Source: Daphnia pulex | Taxonomy: Eukaryota; Arthropoda; Branchiopoda; Diplostraca; Daphniidae | Length of the DNA stretch: 64,000 nucleotides | Reading direction: 5' to 3' | Assembly (NCBI RefSeq): GCF_021134715.1 | Contig: NC_060028.1 | Coordinates: 1,820,501 to 1,884,500 of the forward strand | Shown here: positions 35,201-45,782 of the stretch, one piece after another | How the letters are laid out: each line of letters starts with the position of its first letter | Numbering within the stretch: position 1 is the stretch's first letter | The notes under the pieces: generated by a model | What the model saw: the letters and a program-made list of their open reading frames with translations, nothing else | Database searches by the model: none | Told to the model about the DNA's origin: nothing | Position numbers and translations under genes: made by a program

Positions 35201-37550
35201 GGTCAACTACATCCTCGGCGTCAAATGGAACGATCCGTTCCGCTTCAAATGTGTCCGGGAAGACGAAACGACCGCCAGGAATCAGGCGATTAGCCAAACG
35301 AGTTCGGTGTCGGCCTACACTCTTCGCCACCACGACGGGATGGCCGTTCCGTATTCGATCACGATCATCGATACGCCAGGATACGGAGACACGAGAGGAA
35401 TGGTCAGAGACAGACTAATCACGCGCAACATTCATCAATTTCTAACTCAACAGGAGAATAGGGTCGACCAGATTCACGCCGCCTGTTTTGTGGCCGCTTC
35501 CGGCGACAGCCGACTGACGGCCACCCAGCGTTACATCATCGACTCTGTTCTTTCCATTTTTGGCAAGGACGTCAAGGAGAACATGAGACTGTTGGTGACG
35601 TTCGCCGACAATGCTGATCCTCCCGTCGTCGAGGCCTGCCTGGCTGCCAATTTCCCCGTGACATCCGCGTCGGCCGGAATCACGTTCAGTAAATTTAATA
35701 GTTCGGTTCTGTATGCTTCCAACCAAAATCAAGGAGATTTCTGTTTCGACGAGCTTTTCTGGGATATGGGCCAGGAGAATTTCTACAAATTTTTTACGAT
35801 GCTGGAAGAAATGAACGGCCGAAATCTGAAATCTACTCGGGAAGTTATCCAACGACGGCAGCAATTGGAACAGTCACTCAAAGACATTGAAACGGAGTTA
35901 GAAGGAGCTCTTTCAACCATTGAAGGCATGGAGGAGATCCACCGAAAATTGCGAGAATGTGATAACAAAATTGAAGCCAATAAAAATTTTGTCTTGGAAA
36001 AAACAGAAGTGCGTAACGTGGAAGTGAAATGCGACAAGGGATTTTCGGCTTACAACTGCAAACAGTGCAAGAAAACTTGCGAGAAACCTGCTAAAATCAT
36101 TAATTTTGAAAGGAAAATGTGTACGGACAGGAACTGCTACTGCCCGCCATCTGCCCACGTTTATCAAAATTTCTCCTTGTTGAAGACCACAGCAAAGGTT
36201 ACAACCACACTACTGGATATGAAGGCTGAATACGAATCGAATCACAACAGAAAATTGAAGACGGAAGACATCATGGCGAGCTGTTTAGACGATTTAAACA
36301 TGGCTAAAGGCAAAGTGTTGAGTCTACTGGAACAAGTGGGTGCCAATGCCAAATCACTGGATTCGACTGCCCTCCGTTCAAACGCATTAAGTCCAGCAGA
36401 GTACCTTAGTTTAATGAGGAGCCGGGTGCTCGAGGAACAAAAGCCCGGTTACTTGACTCGTTTGCAAACATTGACGGAGCTGCAACAAAGTCTAGCTTTT
36501 CCAGCAGTACCAGCAGCAAAGAAGGATAAGTGTCCCGTGACTCCCACCGCCCAGCCAGGAAAAGTCAACGCGGGATCTTGCGGCCGTGGTCGTCTGTTGG
36601 CGATGAGTTCTACTGGTAGTCCCGGTGAATCGACTAATTCCGGAAGAGGAGAAACGTCATCGAGATCAGAGTCTCAAAACTATTCCGGATTGTCTAAAAT
36701 TCCGCCAGCCGGAGGAAGCGGAACCGATTCTCGCTATCAAAGCAAGATGAGTGGAACCAACAGTCACGTCTCTGCATCGACTACATCCGCCAGCAGCCAA
36801 AAGAGAACGGAAGAAACCAAGGAAGGCGGAGGAGCTGGTCGTGGACATGGCAGTGGTCGTGATATCACATCCAAATGGCAAGAGAATCCCGTCCAACAAG
36901 AAAAAGTTAACGTGGGATCTTGCGGCCGTGGTCGTGGCTATCTGTTGAGCATGGATCCCACTGACAGCTCCGGTGAATCGGATCATTCTGGAAGAGGAGA
37001 AACGTCATCAAGATCAGCTCAAAACTATTCCGGCTCGTCTAACATTCCTTCGACCGGAACATCTGCCAGTGGAAGCGGAAGCGCAACCGGTCTTCACTGT
37101 CAAAGCGGGATGAGTGGAACCAACAATAAAGTCGCTGCATCGACTACACCCGCCAGCAGCCAAAGGAATAAAACGGAAGAAACCAAGGCCGACGGAGGAG
37201 TTGGTCGTGCTTCTTTCTACTCCAATTCTGGACGTCAAGTTAGACATCCTTCAGGTGAGCCTGAAAACTATTATAAATCAAGTGAGAAAGCTCCCATGCC
37301 TTGCCAAAAGAAAGATGCTGAAGATGGTAAGAAACCCGACGTGACATCAAAAGGTTAGTCGACTACTCTTTTTATGTTGGATAGAGAAAGCAATCAAGCC
37401 TGTGAACCGAAAGTGATTGTAACGTATTCTTTAATAGGGAATGAAAACGGATTCTCTTCTGAAGAGGAAACCGAGCAAAGCAACAAACAAACAAAGAAGA
37501 AAAAAAACTATGTCGTATCTTTTTTTGAAAGTTGGATTCCATGGAAATAG
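32275..37550 (+). CDS. Gene C: SNTX-like module, P-loop GTPase, RG-repeat tail, 1631 aa
   Basis: Exons 32275-32359, 32656-37353 and 37438-37550 give 4896 nt in one frame. Exon 3 is supported by donor AAAAG|GTTAGT, acceptor TTAATAG and an ending IPWK, close to the FPKWK end of gene A. The N-module has YSLGRAVQVGDFYNYF and ATHVVERVFYGAE. A helical and thioredoxin-like part ends near 450. A long Ser/Pro/Gln linker replaces the FN3 domains of D and E. P-loop GATGCGKST lies near 864, DTPGYGDTRG near 934, VTFADN follows, and the Cys-rich segment is near 1160-1197. The tail from about 1332 holds a 114-residue tandem repeat with CGRGR and SGRGETSSRS motifs, as in RNA- or protein-binding disordered regions. 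This is the closest full-length relative of gene A. Confidence 0.87.
36564..37247 (+). repeat. 342-bp tandem coding repeat in gene C
   Basis: The unit starting gt(c/t)aacg(c/t)gggatcttgcgg at 36564 recurs at 36906, a period of 342 bases or 114 codons, with clear divergence between the copies. Both encode CGRGR followed by Ser/Gly/Thr-rich sequence. Confidence 0.8.
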
Positions 37551-40500
37551 ATGGCTCGTCGTAACTGCAGCTATGAAAAATATTTCGTTGATTTTATGAC
37601 AGCTAATTCAGACAAATGTTTTTGCCTTTTCAAAAAGGGATTTTTAATAATGAATCAATCTAATCATCCAGTTTTTTTTTGTCCCATCTAAGAAATGAAT
37701 ACATAATGGTCATGTCATTTTATATTTTTAAATATTTATCTCAGCTATCTTTTAGAGCAGTAACGCAACGACAGTCAACGATGTTTTCTCGCTATTAATT
37801 TATTATTATTAAGTCTACAAAATGAGTGCGCTAATGAATCCGAGTCAGGATATGAATGTATTGTATCTTATAGCTAATTGATTTTTTGAAAGTTTAGCTT
37901 TCACACAAGACTTCTTTCTTTCTTTTGTTTGCCGCCAACCAGGAATTTCGAATTACAACAAAAACAAAATCATGATTATCATTCACTTGCCAATAGTGGG
38001 TCGGAATTTCTTATCGTCGTATAAGCGAAAATGTAACGTTGCAAAGAAAAAGGGCGTGGTGACTGTGGCCTTGTCAATTTTATTCGCTGATGACGTCTAC
38101 CTACCCAGACACTCGTGTTGCGTCCGTCACGATATCGCTCCAGCCTTATATATACTGGTAGAACTGGCATCCGAGGACGTTTGTTTTCCAACAAGTGTAC
38201 TAATATTTCGAAAGAAAAAGAACGAGTTGTAACTTGTAACTCGTTTCAGGGTTCTGCTGCTATCGATTATTTGTGGACATTTCTTGACTTTTCTTTGGTC
38301 GTCGGGTCTTGAAATACCAAAAGGATCAGGACATCATGGGTACAGATTATTATCTTCTTGTAGTCGACTGAGCTGCAATTATTAAGTTTCATTTTTGTTT
38401 ATCAGTTACGAATTCTTTTACGACTTGTCGAGTAAATTCATTTCTTGTCAGCTCCTCCAGTCAACCAATTTTTGAGTATTTCGTGGGTTTGATGAGTCAT
38501 CCATAATTGATTTTACTTGCGTGATATCGTCATCTTTTAATTTTTCTTTTTTTCAAATATTTCTCGCTGATAAGCCGCCGCAAGGGTTACGGAGATTTCT
38601 GTCAAGGTTCTTTTGTAACATTAATTCTCTTGTTATAAAAACTTATAATTCATGCGTTGACTTATTCCTTTTTTATAAAATTATTTGGCAATCCCAAAAT
38701 AGTTGATTGCCATGAATTTTATAGAAAAGATAGCCTGCAGACTAACTAAATTAAATTGAAATTATCCAGCCAATATTATTTGAATGAAAATAAGGATACA
38801 ACGAGAGACGCATCCGGTTTCCTATGACACAAATAATGCAGCACAAATTAGCGCAGGTAATTGCTGAAAAATCACGAAAATGCACGCGGAAATAATTAGA
38901 CTCGATATAATCGTGTGCGCTGTTGTAGCAATACCACCGATTTCGCTAGATATAGCGAACAACGTCTACCTATAAGCGGTGCCGACGTGTGTTTGAATTA
39001 TATACCTTTTTTGTCAGTGAAAGCGTTCTTGCTAATAACCTTGAATCAAAACGTACGCCAACAAGCATAGGATTGACTGACATTGAAGTTGCTGGAAATT
39101 CCCCGATTTAATATGTCTCAAGATCACCACATCGACAATCAAATTTATTATAAAGTTTGAAAGATTGTTTTTAGCTTCAACTCCTTAAAAAAACATTAAG
39201 TCAAGGTATTTCCCCACTATACATTAAATAAAACCTTGTGTAAGAGAACAAAAGAGTAAATGATTCGAGGGCCGGTTATTATCCGCAGCAGAAGTAATCT
39301 GATTCTGACCACCAGAATCAAATTATTTTGGTTAGTAATTTCGTGCTGGAAATACTTAAGCGCTATCCGTGCCACCGCTGAGAGTATTTAGAAATTCATT
39401 GCCATGCAAAAATAGAAAACAGTTTGGTACTACTTAAAAAACTGAATGAATTGGCCGAAAATGGTTTTTAGAACTGGAAACTAAATTCCGTTAAAATTCA
39501 ATTCCAGTTTAATCGAAAACCATAAAAAGACACATACGTCTACCACGAAAACATTCGACACATATGTACCGACCAATACTCAGGTGAAAACAGGTCTTGC
39601 CTGAGGTCAGAGCGCCGCGCACAGCAATATCAGGACGGTTTCGTTTAATTTCCACTGCACGAATAGACTGTTGTCACTTGAATCAAGTTATTCATTTAAA
39701 ATCGCCCTAAGGGGATAATTAAATATCATTCTTTTATCTCATTCTATCCGTGCAATTATAGAATATATTAGTACCTTTCGTGGAGGTCCATTTCTCATCG
39801 GATTTTTTTGTGCCTCTATCGTAACCAGTTCCTTACGATAACGCCCAATAAAAGAAGAACTAAACTCAGTATTAAAAAATGAAATTCTAAGCCGCTATAA
39901 CTAAATTACTATATGGAATGGCGGCCGTTTGGTGGGCCGGCGGATTCCGTCTACGAGAGAGAAAGGTCTGCCTACGACTTTCGTCTAACGTACATATCCC
40001 CAGTTCGACTGAAGCGATATTAGAGCAAGGTGAGTAAGCCAGAACTCTGGAAAAAACTATTAGATACGCTTTAGGATTTGATTCCAGCAATGAACTCCAC
40101 CCTCCAGCGTATATATTGTGCAATAAGGTAAAGGTGTATATATAAAAACCGGTTTTCGGCTGACGGTTATTCTGTCCTGACATTCACATTCACTTTGACA
40201 CGTTTATTTTCGTTGTTTTTCTTTTTTCTTCTCCCGAGTCCATGATACATTCGTAGATCGATTTCACGCAAGGTTATACCGAGTTCTTATAACTTTCACA
40301 TGTACCATTGTTGTGTGTGTACTTTCGTCATTTGCTGTTGTGTGTACGAGAGTGCGGGGGGTGTATTGGTAGTAGGTAAGCATTTCCTGAATCCACCTTA
40401 TATATAGGAGTCCCTTGAAAAGACTCTTACCCAGTCCAAGTCGAACGAAGACATGTAGTAATGCTCCGTTGAGACAGTTTGACACACTTTGGATTTCGCT

Positions 40501-41707
40501 TAAAGCTCTACTTTCGATCGCTGAAAACTATTACCGGTAAATTCATTCTGGATTTAATTTTTTGGGAAAAATGGTTTGTTTTCTGCACCATGCAATACCG
40601 TGGCAGTTGGTTATCTAATGCGATGTGCTGTAGCTAGCTAACTCTAATCAGGCTCCCATCACGGAGATGTTTAAGCTAAAGTGTATTTTGCGAATTGGTT
40701 TACCTGTGGTTACCAGCTGGGATATATGTCTCCGTTATTTCATTTAAATTAATAGTTACACATATCTATAGTATAGTGGCATAATAATGTAGATGTTGCT
40801 AGAAACAAAACCGCCCCTGTGTTGCTGAAGAGTGAAAAAGAAATTGTGAACTTGTTACGTGCGCTGGAGGAATACCATTGGAATAAATTACGGACGGCGT
40901 TTAAAACAACTCTCGATTTAAAACAAAAATATTATCCCGCTGTGCAATTAATGCCTTTGAAGATAACAAGTGAAATTGAAGTAAAAGTTGAAAATGTGGC
41001 GGTCCCCAAAGTGGCAGTGTTGCACAAATTGGATTTAAGGTGTTCCCCGTGATTTTAAATTTATTCCGTAATTTTTTGGAGCGCCACAAAACTTGCTTTG
41101 TCACCTCAATCCAATAATAACGGTGATTACAATCAGCAATTTTTATTGGAACGAAATTTCCCAAGGTTCTCCCCTAAAAGCATTTCGTGCATTGCAATTC
41201 CCGCAGTTATCAGTATATATGCGCTAGCTGGTTTCTAAACTGATAACATCGCCCCAAAAGATCACGAAAAGTGCAAGTAAGAGCAGCCGAAAAAAATAGG
41301 GTGGCGGTCAGTTGAGTTTTTGATTTGTCAGCGAGCTATAACCGAAAATAAATGAACAAGGTAGAAGCAGGGAGGAATAAAAGAAAGTATTTTTGTTTAT
41401 AACCAATAAAGGAGGGCGAATTTCTTTTTGGTTTGTTCTCTTTCGATTTAAATTCGGATCATGCGTACAACCTTGGAGGATAGCAACGGGTAAAATAGCT
41501 TGCAGTTATTATCCGATATAACGTGTTCGATGTTAATTTAAGGGCAGTCGGTGCTGTCGTAAAAGCCGCTTTCACTGTTTCACATCAGGTGCATAAATCC
41601 GACCAATAAACATTTTATGACATTATATAAGATCAACCCATTCTATTGCTATTATTTCCATCAATAATGAAAGCCAAAATTTATTTAGTCGATTCAATTG
41701 TCCAGAA
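37551..41707. other. Long intergenic region between gene C and the MS4A-like gene
   Basis: About 4.1 kb with no supported gene. TATATATA-type boxes occur near 38139, 40136-40146 and 40402. The latter two may start a non-coding first exon of the MS4A-like gene, since a donor-like CTATTACCG|GTAAAT follows at about 40537. An open frame of 77 codons at 40819-41052 (LLKSEKEIVNLLRALEE, helical) could be a relic exon, but it begins without ATG and has no partner. Confidence 0.4.
40136..40146 (+). promoter_or_regulatory. Possible TATA box
   Basis: GTGTATATATAAAAACC is a strong TATA-like sequence on the + strand about 1.6 kb before the MS4A-like start codon. Assignment to that gene is inference. Confidence 0.3.
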
Positions 41708-42541
41708 ATGAAGGCGGCTGCCATCAGAGCGATTTCAGCCATTTGCATCATCTTGGGAATCTTCTCCATCGTCATTCAAGTAAGTCAAAACGATCTCTAT
41801 TAAATAAATGTTTACGTAATTAATTTTCAATAATAAAAACGGAAATCATTTAAATTTTTTTCTTCAACAATTAAAGGTAGCTGCATTGCTTATGCGATCG
41901 TTTGTTCTTTACGATGCAATCTGCCACGGAATCTGGGCTGGAAGTCTGTACATCATTAGTGGAAGTTTGGGCATAAGTGCCTCCCGCAATCGGACTAGAT
42001 CACTGTGAGTTGAGTAGAAAGTCAAATCAAAATGTGAAGATGCCCTAAATACCATATGCGAATTAATTTGAATAAATTTTTAGATTAGTGGCGACACTGG
42101 TAATGTCGATTCTATCCATCGCCGCATCCATCGTCGCAGCGGCACTGTCTGGCATCCCGACATTAGTCGAATTCCATAATTTCTGTAGCCTCAATTCCAG
42201 AAGAAGATGTAGGTCATAAGATTTGGTCATTTTCTAATTCACGAAGATAATTATATTTACCTTTCCACTGGATAAAATGTTTCAAAAGAAATCTAAATAC
42301 CTTGATATGATAATTTTTTTGGTACAACATTTCATTTCATTTGTTTTTTAAAATGTCCATCACGACAGGTTATCCGACTAACCTGCTGATTTTGCAATGG
42401 GCCTTGATGGCTGTCAGCCTCTTGGCGTTGTTGTGCGCCACCACCCTAACAATTCTGGTATCCAAGGCCGTACGTAACAACAAGCACACTAATATGGAAA
42501 AAGTAATTATATCCAGCGAATATTCGCATTATGCAAATTAA
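41708..42541 (+). CDS. MS4A/CD20-like four-span membrane protein, 165 aa
   Basis: Exons 41708-41779, 41877-42004, 42084-42208 and 42369-42541 join to 498 nt in one frame with GT-AG introns. Predicted membrane spans: about 7-31, 40-58, 68-93 and 113-140. The second span carries GIWAGSLYIISGSLGI, the hallmark WG..(F/Y)IISGSL pattern of the MS4A/CD20/FcεRIβ family. A loop with two Cys between spans 3 and 4 is also typical. The length is at the low end of the family. MS4A proteins sit in the plasma membrane and assist signalling or ion flux; the ligand is unknown here. The donor of exon 3 was chosen (AT|GTAGGT) because only it keeps the frame. An alternative donor GCC|GTACGT at 42470 would allow in-frame splicing to the G domain that follows. 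Confidence 0.75.
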
Positions 42542-42597
42542 TAAATTAATCATTTCCATTTCATGCGTCATCCGGTCATCATTTCAATATATGAAAG

Positions 42598-43797
42598 GAT
42601 TCGAAAAGCGTGCCTTACATCGACATCGGGAGCGTCGTCAAAGCGCTGGAAAGTTTATCCGGCGACGACGACAGCAGTACCAGCAGCACCGCCATCATCA
42701 CGGAGAAGAAACCCAAACGACTGGCCGAGATATTTAAGAGCAATCATTGCGCCAAACAAATCAAACAGGGTCATCCCAACGTTTACCAGCTCAACGCCAA
42801 GGAAGTTTTGAGCAGCGACGACTTCCGGTGGTTCAACATCGGCCGTGCGGACGCCGTTATTTCGCCATCCGACGACCACCGCGATCACAAAGTCATCATC
42901 TTGATGGGATCGACCGGAAGTGGTAAGAGTACCCTCATCGACGCAATGGTCAACTACATCCTGGGAGTCAAATGGAAGGATTCCTTCCGCTTCAAGTGCG
43001 TCCGCGATGACAATTCCAGCCACACCATCAACGCCAGTCAAACGACTTCCGTGACGGCCTACACCATCCGCCACCAGGAAGGGATGACCGTTCCGTATTC
43101 CATCACGATCATCGACACCCCAGGATACGGAGGATCGAAAGGAGCCAAGAGGGACAAGGAGATCACGCGCAACATTCAACAATTCCTGACGCAGAACAAG
43201 AACCGGATCGACCAGATTCACGCCGCCTGTTTTGTGGCCGCTTCCGGCGACAGCCGATTGACGGCCACCCAGCGCTACGCCATCGATTCCGTCTACTCCG
43301 TTTTCGGCAAGGACGTCAAGGAGAACATGAGACTGTTGGTGACGTTCGCCGACAACTCCCAGCCGCCCGTCGTCGACGCCTGTCTGGCCGCCAATTTCCC
43401 CGTGACCTTCCCGTCGGCCGGAATCAGCTACAGCAAATTCAACAATTCCGTCATCTACGCCAACAACGAACAGCATGGAGACGACGAGGATGAATTGTCG
43501 TTCGACGAGCGATTTTGGAAGATGAGCCAAGAGAATTTCTACAAGTTTTTCACCATGTTGGGCGGGATGAACGGACGCGGGCGAAAATCCGCCCCGGAAG
43601 TCTTCCAGAGCCGCCAATTGCTGGAGCATTCGCTGGATGACATGAAACGGGAGCTGGCCGACTGTTTGGTCAACATTGAGAACATGGAAATGTTCCGGCG
43701 ACAGATGAGGGAATACGGCCACAAGATGGATCAGTTCAACGACCAGGTGCAAATCAGTTTGATGAGAAGCCGGGCCGCCGAAGAACAGGCTCCCTGA
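42598..43797 (+). CDS. Isolated P-loop GTPase domain ORF, about 399 codons
   Basis: The frame is open from 42595 after a stop. The first ATG in frame is the Met in front of the P-loop, so an upstream exon is needed or the copy is truncated. P-loop GSTGSGKST lies at about 104-112 counted from 42598; DTPGYGGSKG and VTFADN follow. The G domain is complete and GC-rich with few signs of decay. After REYGHKM the sequence jumps to SLMRSRAAEEQAP and stops, so the coiled part, the Cys-rich segment and the tail found in genes A-C are deleted. No SNTX-like module is present. A GT-AG intron 42470-42597 would join it in frame, phase 0, to exon 4 of the MS4A-like gene. AATAAA follows at 43829. It is either a fusion partner or a recent pseudogene. 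Confidence 0.6.
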   Translation, partial: DSKSVPYIDIGSVVKALESLSGDDDSSTSSTAIITEKKPKRLAEIFKSNHCAKQIKQGHPNVYQLNAKEVLSSDDFRWFNIGRADAVISPSDDHRDHKVIILMGSTGSGKSTLIDAMVNYILGVKWKDSFRFKCVRDDNSSHTINASQTTSVTAYTIRHQEGMTVPYSITIIDTPGYGGSKGAKRDKEITRNIQQFLTQNKNRIDQIHAACFVAASGDSRLTATQRYAIDSVYSVFGKDVKENMRLLVTFADNSQPPVVDACLAANFPVTFPSAGISYSKFNNSVIYANNEQHGDDEDELSFDERFWKMSQENFYKFFTMLGGMNGRGRKSAPEVFQSRQLLEHSLDDMKRELADCLVNIENMEMFRRQMREYGHKMDQFNDQVQISLMRSRAAEEQAP

Positions 43798-44204
43798 AAT
43801 TTATCTGGATCTGATTAGGAATTTTAAAATAAACTTGCAAAAATACCGGCAGACAATTAAACTCATCAATTTAAAAAAATAAAAAATTTTTTTGATACAA
43901 TAATAATACATTTGCAAATCTTTTTCTGGAAGAATTAGAAACTTGTGACGTTACTGCAAAGAATGTTTAAACTTTTTAATCCACTACCGTAGGTAAAAGA
44001 TTAGTTCATCTATAATGGAGAAGGATTCATATCGTTTTTAATTTTCACCCATAAAGTTTTATTCTTGTCTCTTTTTTTCCGGAATGCGGATCTATTAATA
44101 TCAATACAGTCTTTCGTGTGAGAGAAAAAAAAAATGTACAGTATTCATAAATCCATGTTTTAAATTGCATGTATTGTTCGCTGACTTACCGCTTACTGCG
44201 CATT
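43798..44204. other. AT-rich DNA after the G-domain ORF
   Basis: It contains AATAAA at about 43829 as the likely poly(A) signal. Nothing else is recognised. Confidence 0.4.
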
Positions 44205-44432
44205 CTATATGGGGCTCTTTCACATCTGTTTTATTTAGCCAATTTATCTGGCAACGCAGCATGGTTCGAGACTTTTGTAGGGCAAAAACGGGGAGAAGAG
44301 GGAGAATGGGAGGAATGGGGCGTCCTCCCATTCTCCCTCTTCTCCCCGTTTTTGCCCTACAAAAGTCTCGAACCATGCTGCGTTGCCAGATAAATCGGCT
44401 AAATAAAACAGATGTGAAAGAGCCCTATATAG
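44205..44432. mobile_element. Near-perfect 228-bp foldback palindrome (MITE-like)
   Basis: Arms 44205-44314 and 44323-44432 are reverse complements over 110 bases with two mismatches seen, around an 8-base loop. Ends are CTATAT(G/A)GGGCTC; a TA or TATA target duplication would be hidden in the palindromic ends. It has no coding capacity. It could be a miniature inverted-repeat element or foldback element. If transcribed, it would form a long double-stranded hairpin. Confidence 0.85.
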
Positions 44433-44887
44433 CAGTGGTGGTAGTATACGATGCCAGCCGGAATTAATTGAAGTCATAATCACGGTATTTTAGATCTTTT
44501 TAATCTTTTTGTACTTTTATTGACGTTATTATCCAGGAATAAATAAATTTAAAAAACACCTATCGCATTTCTTCACAGATATCAATTCCCGTGCGATCGC
44601 AGTTGGTCTCGCTGGCAGATTTCCAAACTCTCTTACGATTTTTACGAAATTTAATTGATGGAAAAACAATCACAGAAATTAATTAAAATTGAAACGAAAG
44701 AAATCAATACAGAGAAATAAAAGTCGTTGATTACTTGACTCCATGCCTCCAAGGCAGGTAAGACGACACTCCTCTCAAAAAAGTTGCCGTTTGAAAAATT
44801 ATATTTCAGACAAAAAGTTGTGCTGGTACAAGCATGAACGTAAAAATTAATTTTCAAAATTCACTTCATTGCAACAAAGTACTGAAA
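44433..44887. other. Start of the small-secreted-gene cluster
   Basis: From about 44735 the sequence matches the promoter region of copy 1 (compare TGCCTCCAAGGCAGGTAAGA at 44743 and 45201), but the TATA box is missing. Before that nothing is recognised. Confidence 0.5.
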
Positions 44888-44971
44888 ATGGCGAGTAAAA
44901 TAGAACGAGAAAAAATAGAACTCCCGTCCGCTTGGAGACAACTTGATTCAACTGCAAGTATTTTCAACTAA
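44888..44971 (+). pseudogene. Small secreted gene, copy 0: collapsed relic
   Basis: After the usual upstream sequence (CTGAAAATG) a frame of 27 codons reads MASKIE, then EKIELPSAWRQLDSTAS. The first residues match exon 1 (MTCKIA) and the rest matches the LPSGW part of exon 2. The signal peptide core, the intron and the ends of exon 2 are gone. No TATA box remains. Confidence 0.75.
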
Positions 44972-45238
44972 CCTAACCTACTTATAAATACGAAGATTCT
45001 CTCAATCCTTAATTGCCCCTATATTTTTTGGCAGGATAGGAGAAGCGTATTTTCCAGCAATTAGCCAATAAAATCAATTCTCACACCATAAATGGAACAA
45101 GGCGAATCTTTATGCAGCATTTGGCTCATTGCTGAATTTGGAAAAACCCAGCATTGTTAACATATTATTATGACTAAGAGGATCAGGTTTCTTGACTCGA
45201 TGCCTCCAAGGCAGGTAAGACCCTCCTCCAAAAAGTCC

Positions 45239-45246
45239 TATATAAA
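45239..45246 (+). promoter_or_regulatory. TATA box of small secreted gene copy 1
   Basis: TATATAAA is followed after about 25 bases by the conserved TTTCACA..CCAAGTTGAG start region. Confidence 0.7.
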
Positions 45247-45356
45247 GTCCGTTTGCAAAATTCTATTTCACACCAAGTTGAGCTGCTGGTAAAAGCAAGC
45301 AACATAACAAATTAATTTTCAAAGCTCGATTTACTTCATTGTAAAAACTACTAAAA

Positions 45357-45782
45357 ATGACGTGCAAAATTGCCATTTATTGTCTTCTTCTTGTAGTCTT
45401 GATTGGATTGGTATCGGCAGCTCCACGTAAGTCAAATTAAACAACTGTGTATTGGCATTTATAGTTTCTATTTGTTCTTATATTTTATTGCCCGGGTAGT
45501 CGGGTACTCATTCTGAAACATTTATTCCATTCATTTCTAGAGAACGGAGTTGAGTACGGATATGAAGTTGAGTGTGTAGAGACAACGTATTACGATGGAT
45601 CGCGAAAGTCAAACTGGTCGATTTCTGGTAATAAAATCCGACTCCCGTCCGGATGGAGAAATATTGGGTCAGCTGCCAGCTCGGTCCCTGGCGATGGGAA
45701 ATTTTCGATGAAATATAGTTGGTATCAACTGGATCAATCGGCTCCTGCTCGTGGTGCTGGAGGATCAGGATCACTCTGCTGA
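45357..45782 (+). CDS. Small secreted protein, copy 1 (103 aa)
   Basis: Exons 45357-45426 and 45541-45782 (phase-1 GTAAGT..TAG intron) give 103 residues. Exon 1 encodes a signal peptide (MTCKIAIYC.. to SAAP) with cleavage expected after SA or SAA. Exon 2 encodes a mature domain with VECVETTYYDGS, IRLPSGWRNIG, SWYQLDQ and a Gly-rich end closing on Cys. Two cysteines, one near each end, suggest a single disulfide. The domain looks strand-rich with conserved Trp and Tyr. It belongs with copies 8 and 9 in one subfamily. Secretion is a safe inference; the function is unknown. I do not recognise the family. Confidence 0.8.

Noticed and set aside
40819-41052. 77-codon helical frame
   Set aside because: No ATG, no clear splice partner and no family similarity; mentioned only in the intergenic entry.
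44101-44483. Four open frames on both strands across the 44.2 kb palindrome
   Set aside because: They exist only because the palindrome repeats the same open stretch in both orientations.
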